NCBI GenBank assembly: GCA_033439295.1
Contig: JAVTLE010000004.1
Span: 992,012 to 1,056,011 of the forward strand
Source: Deuterostichococcus epilithicus
Lineage: Eukaryota; Chlorophyta; Trebouxiophyceae; Prasiolales; Stichococcaceae
Direction of reading: 5' to 3'
Length of the DNA stretch: 64,000 nt
The translations under genes and the position numbers were made by a program. This document shows positions 1-17,347 of the stretch, in pieces. The notes under the pieces were generated by a model, which worked only from the letters and a program-made list of their open reading frames with translations, was not told the DNA's origin and searched no databases. Each line of letters opens with the position of its first letter. The first letter of the stretch is position 1.

Positions 1-123
1 CTTCGTTTTGTGCGTGCCAGTGCAGCACATGCGCGCTTAGGCTGTGTCAAGCTGCTGGTTGAGGTGTCCAACGCGGCAGTCGTAATGTTGATCACCTCGA
101 AGGCGATCATGTCCGACAGGTAG
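1..123 (-). other. Possible terminal exon fragment of a gene running out of the left edge
   Basis: The minus strand reads an uninterrupted stretch containing SDMIAFEVINITTAALDTS, which looks more like real amphipathic protein than the shadow frames around it. It begins near position 123 and runs off the window. There is no start context or family match to confirm it. If real, it belongs to a gene transcribed away from PEX6. Confidence 0.2.
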
Positions 124-855
124 CCCGTAGATTCACGCTCATCATTGGCAGTTGCCCCAGCGGCCTGGCGGCCCTGACGCCAGCCAGTGTGCGACAACGC
201 AGGGTGATCCCTCGGTCCGTGATACGCCAGCCTGTTTGCCGGCATGCGATAGGGTGTTGCAACGGCGCCATACTAATTGAGGACCGATGGGGCTGATTCT
301 GTCAGTCCTTGGTGCGCGGCCGAGCGGTACCCACGAGCTGGAGATCATGCACATGCAAGCTGCTGAATCTGCGAGCATGCTTTGCACTCTTCAAACCGGG
401 ACATACCTGCCATGCTGCGATAGCCTGCGTCGTGCTGGGCCCGGAGGCAAGTGTGTGCGTGAAGAAGGTGATCCGGCTGTGCGTCTTGCGCTAGGTTTGC
501 ACGCCAGCTCTTTAGATGCCATCTTGCCCGTCTCAGATTGTGAGCTTTCAATAGCACAGGATGATGTAGGAATGTCTGCAAACTTGAATGTGCGGCCCAC
601 GAGAGCTGGTCAGCATCTGACCGCTCCTCCGACACTCCTCTGGCCTTTTTGCATCAGCAATGTGCAATCGTCGCACTCGGTCCCACTGGCAGCTCGTCTC
701 AGCAGAGAGATTTCTGTTTTGGATGTGTCAAATGCCATCAAAGCTCGAAGTTACAGCAGCCGTTGACATATGTGATTGCAAGTCAGACCCATCACTTCGT
801 CTAGTGTCACTTCTTCTTGTAGACTTCCTGACAGCGAGTGTCCCCACTGTAAGTA
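124..855. other. Intergenic region upstream of PEX6
   Basis: No open frame here shows conserved protein features. It presumably contains the PEX6 promoter and 5' leader. I see no clear TATA box or repeat. Confidence 0.4.
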
Positions 856-7853
<6,998 letters not shown>

Positions 7854-9002
7854 TTTTGCTGTGGCGACGGGTCGGCGCTGATCGAGTACGGCAGCGGTGG
7901 TACAGAATCCTATGGAACTCTCCGCTCGGAGTCCGGCAACATGCGCCAATGATCTTTTGTTGATAACGGCGACTCCGTACACAGTCCAACGCCCGGCGCT
8001 AAATGCTCAGCAATATCGCATGAGGCAGTCGACGTCGGAATGCGGTGTTAGGGATAGGATTTTAGGATACAAGTAGTGGCGGCTGAGGTCTGTGCGTGTG
8101 CCACTGCAAGCGCTATTCTCAGGTTCTCGGGCGCTATGCATGGCGTCCAAGAGTCGTGTGCTGCAACTGGGTTCATCGTTGGGTTTCCAGTGCGGATTAA
8201 AATATGCCAGCAGGTCTGGCGGCGCGTCACTTTGGCGGTTCTTACAGGATGGGCCTTTAATATGCTTGTCTATCAGAGGTAGTTCAGATCGCCAAGGGTT
8301 GTCTGTGCTGGCAAACGGTTTGCGCTGTGATAGTGCTGTAGTGATGGCTTGCTCATTGTTAGCAGCCTGCTGCATGACCAGCAGTTCCGGTACATTTCTT
8401 ATTGGCGTAATTTCACGACGAATGACCTGCGCGTGGCGCATCAAACAACACCCCCGTCGCCGCTGCTGGTCCGATCCACATCCATCCCACTCTGCGGCGG
8501 CCGCCTCGACCGGCCGTCCATGTGATGCTGCAACAGTAAGCACGTAATCTGGAGCTGTACCGACGACGATTGTAGAGGGAACAGAGGGTGATCAGAGCCT
8601 GTAACACAGTTGATCTGCACCCCGCTTATAGCACAATCGGAATGCAACCGCCTTCCCATATGTACTGCGAGGGCGATTCTACTGCAGGAACCGCTGACTT
8701 TCTAATCTACTGCAGGAACCGCTGACTTGTTATACAAACTGGTGAGGTGATTGTTGCAATGAAACCCTTTGACAACGTCTCAACAGACTGTTGGGTTGCT
8801 TTGAGTTGCCACGGTCTGACTGTCCGACATTTGTCAGACAACACTCGTTGGCATTTCGACAGCCACGAAATTCCGCTATCGTTTTTCTCGTGCAGCGTGA
8901 AGAAATTGACTCTAGTTGCCCATGTCAGTTATCAGATAACTTGCGTCTCATTGGTGTCCCTGTGAAGTAGAGCACACCAGGTATCATCTGGCACAACAAA
9001 AG
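7854..9002. other. Intergenic region between PEX6 and the thylakoid gene
   Basis: I found no convincing gene. The only structure seen is a perfect 23-base direct repeat near 8.7 kb, listed separately. The last few hundred bases should hold the promoter of the downstream gene. Confidence 0.4.
8678..8728. repeat. 23-bp direct repeat, two copies
   Basis: A 23-base unit that includes ACTGCAGGAACCGCTGACTT occurs at 8678-8700 and again, identically, at 8706-8728. A 5-base spacer separates the copies. It lies about 275 bases before the next start codon. The spacing suggests a simple tandem duplication or paired sites. Confidence 0.8.
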
Positions 9003-10113
9003 ATGCAGACACCGACAGCCTTCCGAGGCACAGCGCTGACAGCTCGTCCGTGCCATCACAGCCGCCCTAGAGCAGTGCAAACCCAGGCACTGTTTGGGGG
9101 GAAGAAGAAGCAGGCAGAACCGGCAAAGACGAAGGCGAAGGAGCAACCAAAGCAGAGGCAAGCATGTGCTGCTCTGCGCCAAAGTGGCAAATCTCGTATG
9201 AAACTCCGCGCCTTCGCATCCAGTCGCCAACTTCTGGGTGCTGAACACGGCTGTATGCGGTCGCCACGCTGACAAGATTTGCTGAAGCCTCGCTGCACAT
9301 GGCCAACAGCGCATGCGCTATTTTGCGCAAACGCTGTCAACGGACCCTCAGCCCAGTAGCCAGATGTTCGCCGATGCAGGGGGCAGAGCGTGCTGGAGGC
9401 GTTCGACTTCTCCAAGACCCGCAGCAAGGAGGACGCCAAGCTGCTGTACGATGCGCGGTATGGCAAGCGCGGCGAGGACGGCAGGATGAGCAAGGAGCAG
9501 TACCAGTGAGCACGTTGGCACTCCGTCGTCATCTGCATCGAAACCGTGACCGCTGCACATCAGCAGCACCACCCTTGACAAGCCCCTGCAGACTCCTGGC
9601 ATGTCCGCAGGGACCAACCCGAGAGCATGTGCCGCGTCGCGGTGGCGTGTGAAGGATCCTCTTGTGCAGGCATCCGAGCATCGGCGCGTGTGCCTGTAGG
9701 GCTCTGCGGCGGAAGGTTGGCGGCACCGCGAAAGACTACTGGAAGGACTGGGTCGACGTGCAGGTGCTGATCGCTATCCAGCTGAGTGCATGCTTGTACC
9801 AGTGCAGTCAATGTTGCATTTTGCGGTTTAGCGCTCGTCCGGGTGCGAGGCGCTGCTGCATGGGGCAATCTGCCGGGTGCAGCAGGCTGCGCCTCCTTAG
9901 TATCTGACGGCTGCACGGCAGGGAAACCAGCACACTCTTTTGTCCGTGTCCTTGACCGGCTGCGCTGTGTCCATGCAGGGTTCGTACACGGACAAGGGGT
10001 ATGTGGGCCGCCAGCGCAGCGTCAGCGAGGGCGTGCCGGGGCTGCCCTTCCTCATTGGCGTGGTTGTTGCGATGCTGGGCGCGGTGATCTACGTCGTGGC
10101 ACAGACATCCTAG
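9003..10113 (+). CDS. Small plastid-targeted thylakoid protein with one C-terminal membrane span, possibly LPA2-like
   Basis: Four phase-consistent exons: 9003-9157, 9380 to about 9508, about 9712-9770, and 9981-10113. The N-terminus (MQTPTAFRGTALTARP) is rich in Ser, Thr and Arg with almost no acidic residues, as in a chloroplast transit peptide; a Lys-rich linker follows. The conserved core reads FDFSKTRSKEDAKLLYDARY, then EQYQALRRKVGGTAKDYWKD. The C-terminus has one hydrophobic span (PFLIGVVVAMLGAVIYVVAQ). The first intron starts with GC (AG|GCAAGC). The pattern resembles my recollection of algal LPA2, a photosystem II assembly factor, but this is from memory and weakly held. A thylakoid location is inferred from the transit peptide and the span. 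Confidence 0.7.
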
Positions 10114-10375
10114 ACGTCTCTGGGCAGGGGAATCGTTGGGGCTTGCATAGCCTCCATCAATACTTAGGGTTGGAAACTGCCGGCCGCCGGCGTAGGGCAG
10201 CATGGCTGTGGTGCCTGGCCCGGGGTCTCAATTTTGGATGCGAACCGCATGACTTGTCATTGAATTGATCTGCGTGAGTCGATGCTGGTTTCGACCTTCT
10301 ACTTGCTTGCTGTTTGCTGTTACAAAAGATATCCAGCTTCAGGTCCCCAGCAAATGGCGGCCATACGCTGAGCCG
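10114..10375. other. Convergent 3' region
   Basis: The thylakoid gene (+) and the PNGase gene (-) converge here. On the minus strand a TGTAA, the usual chlorophyte polyadenylation signal, lies at 10320-10324. That is about 50 bases past the PNGase stop codon. Confidence 0.45.
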
Positions 10376-13300
10376 TCATCGTGCGGCATGTGCCCCTGCC
10401 GAGCGGCTGTCCCGCAAGAAGACCAGGTTGCTTTCCATCATGATGTATCCTGCCGTCTTGCTGGGCGCCGGGTCCTTGCCTTCAAACAGCCCCCTGTAGC
10501 TGATCGTGTTGGTCGCATTCCCATGCTCGTCCGCGGCTCTGGCATCAGGCAGCCTCACGTCTGCCGTAATGTCCACGACCCAGGGCCGCACCTGCGACGG
10601 CAATCCAGACTCGTCCTCTGCGTCTGTCGCCTCAAGAACTTGCCCGCACTGGGTCAGAGCACGCCAAGGGCGCTGTACTGCCACCAGGGCCTCCACAGCC
10701 GTGAAGAAGTGCTGGACCAGCAGCTGCGGACATCCAAGAGGGCACAACGACCCGAACACGGCTGGCAGACACCCCGCGCGGCAGAAGCAGGATGCAGCCA
10801 CACACCTCTTGGCCATCGCACCAGCCCATGCGGCCGAAAACCCAAGTACCGTGCTCATTCGGCGTCACGCCTTCCCTCACCCTGTCCGCACAGCCCCACT
10901 GCGTGCCTGCGTGTACACATCGCACGAGATTTGGTCTTGTACAGCAACTGCCAAAGCTCGGGTTCAAAGCTGCTTTGGTGGGGGCAGGTTTCAGTATTCT
11001 GTGAGGACGCAGGCGGCCCCACTGGCCCAAAGAAAGGAGCATCGCACGATTCCCCAGCACAGCGTCTTCACCAGCACTGAAACAACGACGCAGAGCACAC
11101 CCACACCTGCTTCCTTGTACTTGACCGCATGCTCGGCGCCGTTGACCCTGAAGTGGTGTGACGTGACGCAGAATTCGGCGCACTGCGAGTTGACCAGGTC
11201 GTAGCCATGGCCTGCAAACGGCGACAGACTTGCTTGGAACGTCAGGAAGAATGCGATCCAGGGCGAGACGAGACTCACCTTGCGCTTGCAGTGTGGTTTT
11301 TGGTGATATTGGGATTCACACACTGGGCTCCGCAGCAAGCTGGGGCAACCGCCGTCATTCACAGCACCACTGACACCCTGACTCCACCAGCCAGCTCTGG
11401 TTTTACAAGCACCCACCTGTGATGACGGCTTCCAGGAGGACGCTTCGTGTGCCGTGCGGCGCAGCAAATGTGACTTCGTCGCGCTTGTTGTAGTGGTCGT
11501 CAAAGGTGCCGCCCTCCCACAGGTGCAGCACCTTAAACGGCTCCAGCGAGGCGGTGCGCCCGGCGGCCGCTGCAGCAGCACCGGCGGGGGCCGCCCCGGC
11601 GCCCGCGCCGTTTCCTGCTGATGCGCCGCCAGCTGCGGCTTGCCAGAGAGCCGCGGCAGCGGCGGAGACATGCTGGACCATGCATCGCGCCAGCGCAACG
11701 GCTGCCTGTGCCAGTGATGGGGCCGGCTGGCGCATCGCACCTGCGGCAGCCGCAATGGGCTCCGAACCCTTGCCGGCAGGCACGCTTGTTGAGCCTGCAC
11801 CAGCTGGTCGAGCGCCGCCTTGGCTGCGGCTCCGGCTCCGGCGCCGGTGCCGCTGGGCGCTCAGACGCAGCGCCGCCGCCCCGAGCAGTGCCCGCGCCGC
11901 CTGCGGCCGCTGCTCGGCCGGCAGCCGGAGCTGTGAGGTCGCTGCGCCGGGTGCCTGGCGGCCTGGATGTCCGTGGCTGGCGCCGCCCATCCGAAGCTGC
12001 TGCTGCTGCTCCTGTTGCTGCTCCTGCTGCTGCTGCTGTCGCTGCACCTCGATGCCCGCTTCGGGCAGGACGATTCGCTCTTGGCGCCGCCGTGCCGACG
12101 GCAGGCCATCGGCGGCGCCAGACTGTGTGGCCGGCTTGGAGAAGCGCAGGTTCAGCGCCGGCTTCCAGCCCGGAGCCCAGGCAGGCGCCTGAGCAGGTAA
12201 AGGGAGCCTTTCAAGGAACTGTTCATGCCTTGCTAACATCACGGTGGCTCCCCGAGGGTGGCAAGCGAGCTTCTATGTGCAGAGGCAGTCGGTGCACGCA
12301 CAGCACAATGTCAGCGCAATCAAGCAGCAATGCTGGATGGTGTTTTGCGTCAATTGCAGCGCGGGCACACACAGCTGCAGTGCAGCAGCTGGGTGAGCCT
12401 GCAGCGGCTGGTCGCCGATGGCAGGACAGGGTAGATGCGCAGAGGGATAGCACCTGCAGCGTGAACCGGCAGCTACGGCCGGGCGCCAGCAGCGGACGCA
12501 GCTCGGACACATCCGTCAGCCACCGCCCCACGCGCCGCCTGCGCGTCGCACAGTCCGCAGAGTATGGTACCTTCCCCGGCCTGGCAGTCTCTTGCAGCAC
12601 ACACAAATGCGGGGTGCTCGCACGTGCGCTGCTGAGCGTGCATGCAGCACGGCCAGGGTCGCACAGTGGCAACACGACAGCGCTGCTGCGCCGTGCTGCT
12701 TGACATGTTGGTTGCGGTCGAGACAGGCGGGGCTGGCATCGCATCCCCGGCAGTCATCTCGGCTGCAGGGCGCCACACCGGAAGGGCGTCACCCAGCGGC
12801 CCAGCTCAGGGCCGCACGGCTCGGCGCCGGCCGCAGCGGCGCCAGGTGCAGTCTCCGTTTCGCCGTCACCGCTCAGAGGCGCTGGCTGCCACACCGTGGG
12901 GCGGCAGGGGTTGCAGGGCTGCCGCACGCCATGCGGGTCGTCGCAGCAGACGAACAGCTGCAGCACGTGGTCCCACTGCGGGCAATCTGCAGCGCACAGG
13001 CATTTTCGAATCTCGAGATCATCAGACGGGTGTCAAGCTTGCGGGCTTGAACCTGCCAGGTCGCAGCACACGGAACGGTGCTCTGCAGAATGCTGCGGTG
13101 GGCCACTGGGCCCGAACCATCGCGCCAGATTGTCGTCTCACATTGGCATGCCTAGCTGTCTCAAGCTGAAGCCGGCAGGTGCTGGCCAACTCGAAGGCAC
13201 AGATGCTCCGGTGCGGTCTGAAGATCCAGACTGACACCGCACCTGCGTCGAAGTGGCCGCGGCAGCTGAGCGCAAAGTCCAGCTCCAGGGTGTCCAACCC

Positions 13301-14320
13301 CGCCAGCGCTTCTGCCGACGGCAGCTCGACATCCGCATGCAGGTCGCCCGGCTCAGGGAGCACCTGTCGTGACCATGCATGCAGCTATCTGAAAATGGTA
13401 TTCTTCAGGGTTTCTTCGAGTTTTATTTCCATACAGCACCTCAGGCGGCGGTAGCCTGACATCCGCCCACGCTCGCCAGGCGCCTACAGCTCCGGCCGTG
13501 AGCATGTGAACAGCAAAGCTGTGCATGACTCTTCCGAGTCTCTGAGCCTTCCGCGGCGCGGCTGCGGGCGCAAAGCGAAACGGTTGGTGGCAGCTTTGAG
13601 CCGCCGCGCTTCCGGCTTGTAGGCATGCTGATGGTCGCCCCGCCCTGCCGACCGTTCGGCAGATCCAGGTGCACCATGGAGCGGCACATCTGATGCAGCG
13701 GCCACCCATGCCCGCGGCTCGAGGCCGGGAACTGCAAGCCAGCGGTGCACTCTGGGTGTATTCCGGCTTGTGAGTGACTGGCGAGCACGATCAGTGCTAG
13801 TATGCTGGTCATGACCGGACATGACAATCAGAGAGCGCTGCTCGGCACCTGCGGCCTGAAGACGGGGACGACCAACGCCGGACGGCTCAGGTTTGCGTGC
13901 AGCGCAGCGGCAAAGGCGAGCCACTGCGCCTCCCATGCCAGGTGCTTGAGCGTCGGGAACACCTCCCAGCCGACCTGGGCGAGCCTGCCACGCTCGTCGA
14001 TGCCGACAAAGTTGCCGACCACCTGCGAAACTCTGGCAGGTTTTACCACGGCACCATCAAACCCCGTGGCGTCCAACGGTATACAGCACACAGGCTGAAG
14101 GTGGACGGCTGCACCAATGACATGTCGTCCAGCGACATGGCAACACACTTCAGGCAGGCTGGACGCATGGCCCAAGTAACCGACCCAGACAAGGCCTTGT
14201 GGACCCCACCCCAGCTACATCGTGTGACATCCCAACACAGGCTGTGCCAAGACAACAGACGCCTGCATGGCACGAGCACCTGCTCGCTGGAGAAGCTGGC
14301 AACCACCAACCGGCTGCCGC

Positions 14321-14351
<31 letters not shown>

Positions 14352-16254
14352 ATTGCTGTCAAACCAGCGGATGGCGTCATTAATCTTGGCGGCGTCCTCG
14401 AACGGGACCATGGTCGCCGGCAGCGCGATATTCCAGTCGCACTCCTTCTTCCTACTCAAACAGCAAATTAGAGCTTCTTCGTGGGGAAATTCCTGCCAGG
14501 TATGGGTCTCGACATCGTTTGCAGACCACTGGTCAGTGGCAGCTGCTTCGCATTTTTGCAGCACGAGCGACGGCAACCGCACAGCACCAGCACACAGCAA
14601 ATTCCATGCGACTCGGCTGGCAGGCAGAAAGGGTGAGGGACAGAGGAGCTGTGCGCACTTGCAGCGCATCTCGGTGACGTCCCGTCCGGCGGGCGCGCCG
14701 ACAATTGCGGCCGCAGCGCCGGCGTGCTGCAGCTTGCGCAGCAGCGCCGGGTAGCTGCAGGCCAGGCGCTCACCGCGCACCGGCAGCACCAGCGCTGCTG
14801 CGCCTTCGATGCCGTGCTGCCTGCCCAGTGTGGTTCCACCGGGGGGCGCACCTGCGTGTGGTCGTTCCTGGGGGATTGGCTGGAAGGTCCTGTCTCTCAA
14901 GGACGCAGCGCACGCGCTTGTCAGTCCAGGGCTCTGCGCCTGTCGTTGTGCCACTTCCCACACGATGCAGGCAACAGGCCCGCACACTGCCACACACACA
15001 CACCCACCCAGGTCGCCTATCCCTGAGCTGGCCTGAGCGCCGGCCGCCGGCTGGCGCCGCTCCGCAGCCAGCGCGGCAGCTAGGCCGACGGCGCCGCCGG
15101 AGCAGTTACCCGGCCCTGCAGCACCCGCGCCCGCGACCGCTGGCGGGTCAGGCAGGCTGCACGCATTCGACACCGGGAACACGCGTAGGCTCGCCAGGCC
15201 CTCCGGCGACGGAATGTAGGCAAAGCGACCGTCGAGCCTGCCCGTTACCAGCTGCCAGTTGCCTGCGCATGCAGAGGCGCACACAGGGTGGTGCCGCTGC
15301 ATGTGTCGGATGTGGTGCCGAGGTGCTGCGGCTGCAGGAGCGCTGCGCCGCGTGCGGCACCCTATGCACGCTGCCTGATATTAGACACATAGATGAGACA
15401 ATCCTTGCGCATGACGGCAAAACCTTGAAAGTTTGTCTCACCGGCTGCCGTCTCCACGCGCAGTATCTTGCGCGGCGACTGCCACTCCGCCAGCAGCGCC
15501 GGCAGCCAGCTGTGCATTGCCGGCACAGGCTGCGTCACAAAGTGCAATTGCCGCCGGCGCGCCGCCTGGAGCTCTGGCGGAAGCCCTTTCAGCGCCGTGC
15601 CCATGCGAGCCACCAGTGCTGTAACATCCTCCGCGGCGGACCCTGCGAAACACGCACATAAAGGTGTCTTGTGTGAGACTTGCTTGCCGAATGCGACCTG
15701 CCCTTCTTTCCTGCGTTCCCAATACTATCGACTTGTGATGGGGCATTCGACCCTGTTGTGGCGGCGCACCCGCGTGGCTCATGAACAGGAAGCAGGTTTC
15801 ATTGGGCGTCGCTGGCGCCAGGAAGTCGTGCAGTGACGCGGAGCTGTGCCACATGTACCTGAAAAGGCGTCCACACAACATCCTCATCACAGACATCGTT
15901 CCTTCTCAATTGGCACGCTTGCGTGGTTTGGAAGCTTGCAGCATGGGGCAACTTCGTAACTCACCGCGATGCGGCGTTGTTCGAGTCGTACGCCATGATG
16001 AGTATCGGATCACGGCTTTCGTCTCGACTGTATGTGAATTCGCCGGTGAGGGTCGGCACAGTGAAGCCTGCATGACCGCGCAACAAGTGTCAACGCTGCA
16101 CACCAGCGCTTTGAGGCATGCGACCGCACAGCGCGTGCAACCTGATGATACCTTTCGCAGGCTGACCGGGGTAAAAGGCGCCCGAGGCAGCAGATGCTAG
16201 CAGAATCACAGCCGTTGCTGCCGGCAATGCCCCAGCGCACATGCCTGGTCTCAT
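10376..16254 (-). CDS. Secreted PNGase F-like glycoamidase with a protease-associated (PA) module
   Basis: The product probably cleaves N-glycans from glycoproteins in the secretory pathway or outside the cell. Translation starts at 16254 with a signal peptide (ALPAATAVILLASAASG). The next exons are near 15.85-15.77 and 15.65-15.44 kb. A PA-like segment follows near 14.80-14.66 kb (LRKLQHAGAAAAIVGAPAG). Near 14.0 kb a segment reads GWEVFPTLKHLAWEAQWL. PNGase F N-domain blocks are LDTLELDFALSCRGHFD (13.3 kb), DHVLQLFVCCDD (12.97 kb) and RRVGRWLTDVSELRPLL (12.5 kb). C-domain blocks are GGTFDDHYNKRDEVTFA (11.5 kb), CAEFCVTSHHFRVNG (11.17 kb), EHGTWVFGRMGWCDGQE (10.85 kb), then PWVVDITADV and GYIMMESNLVFL before the stop. 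A low-complexity insertion of about 190 residues (12.12-11.54 kb) interrupts the C-domain. Several internal splice sites are unresolved. Confidence 0.87.
11540..12115 (-). repeat. Low-complexity (Gln/Ala/Gly/Arg) insertion in the PNGase catalytic region
   Basis: The exon reading GWKPALNLRFSKP runs into a Gln-rich tract (CTG repeat complement, about 11998-12040), then Arg/Ser and Ala/Gly runs, before the fold resumes at LEPFKVLHLWEGGTFDD. Bacterial PNGase F lacks such an insert. I see no internal splice pair that obviously removes it, but an intron cannot be excluded. Confidence 0.6.
14322..14352 (-). repeat. CCG microsatellite coding a glycine run
   Basis: About nine CCG triplets on the plus strand encode a polyglycine run on the minus strand. 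The run follows INDAIRWFDSN in the PNGase gene, next to the PA-like module. Confidence 0.75.
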
Positions 16255-17347
16255 GACTGGACACACGACGATGTCCTGCGCGGATTGCTCTTGCAAGATG
16301 ATTTGGGCAACAGCACGGCTCAGCAAGAGGCTCTGGAAGACCTTTCAGATGCTGCGTAGTGTTGGGGCACGGTGTGATCTGGAGCATTGATCTGAACACG
16401 AGAAGCACCTGAACGGGGCCACGGCTCAACACCAAACGTGCAGATGTCAAACAAGGATATCAAATCTAACCTTTTATGACTGCCGAGAGAAATGCATGAT
16501 GATAGGCATGCTTCGTTGCGAAAGGGGCAGATGCAGCATGCTCGAGGAATGCACATCTGGAAAATTCCTCGGCGGATGCTGCACCTGCCCTTAGGTGGTA
16601 CTGGTGCCTGTTGCTCGCCTCTAATGATCAGACGTGCAGCGCACTGCGTTCGAAGGAAATTCGAACTTGTCGAGCGCTGTTCTGGCTGCCGTCGCCGCCG
16701 CCGCACCCTGCGTGATGGGGGTCCCAGAAGTCAAACAAGATCTGCGTGGCAGGCGGCCGTGGTGTCTCTTCCGAGTAGGGTTCGTCTTAACGCCCTCCGT
16801 CAAGAAGCGAGGTACTTGTCAGCGTCGCATATATATATAGTAGTCGAGTAGTGGTCGTGCGCCTTGCCTTGCTCTTAAAAGAGTTTCCCTAGTTGATTGG
16901 GAGGCTGTGGCGACACGATAGCTATAGAGTGAACTGGCGAATTCGTGCGAACTAGCAAATGGGAGTCATTGCAATATTGTAGAGGCTCGTACAGTAAGCC
17001 AGATAGACTTCGCTGGATCAAGCGACAAGCGAGGGGTTGAAGGAGAGCGAGCTGCTGGACTGAGGTAATGTTAAATCATGGATATCTCACCCGTTGACAC
17101 TCCTTTGAACAACCGCTCACCTCAGCAGTCAGGCAGCTTTGACAAGCGTTTGCTACCTACTAATGATCTGAACTGCATTGCTGCATGCATGCAGGTGCTT
17201 TCGAAGCCAAACCACGAGCATATGCACTGAATCACATTGGCAGTCCTGTACTACAAAGCCGTTCATCGCTGCATGAACTGTCGGCCTTGCAGCCCTTTGA
17301 ATTCAAAGTTCATGTCGAGGCGGTGCCCCCACTCTACCCCTGCCAGA
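16255..17347. other. Intergenic region between the PNGase and GH5 genes
   Basis: No supported gene. It should contain the PNGase promoter and the GH5 3' region. It holds a strong inverted repeat at 16523-16592 and a short TATATATA run near 16833. Confidence 0.4.
16523..16592. repeat. Inverted repeat able to form a long hairpin
   Basis: The left arm (16523-16550, including GGGCAGATGCAGCAT) and the right arm (16564-16592, including ATGCTGCACCTGCCC) are near-perfect reverse complements. They flank a 13-base loop. Only a few mismatches or single-base offsets interrupt a stem of about 28 base pairs. The hairpin lies 270-340 bases upstream of the PNGase start codon. It may be a cis structure or a small-RNA precursor. 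Confidence 0.75.

Noticed and set aside
11621-12703. 360-codon plus-strand frame
   Set aside because: It is antisense to conserved PNGase exons and their low-complexity insert; composition alone keeps it open.
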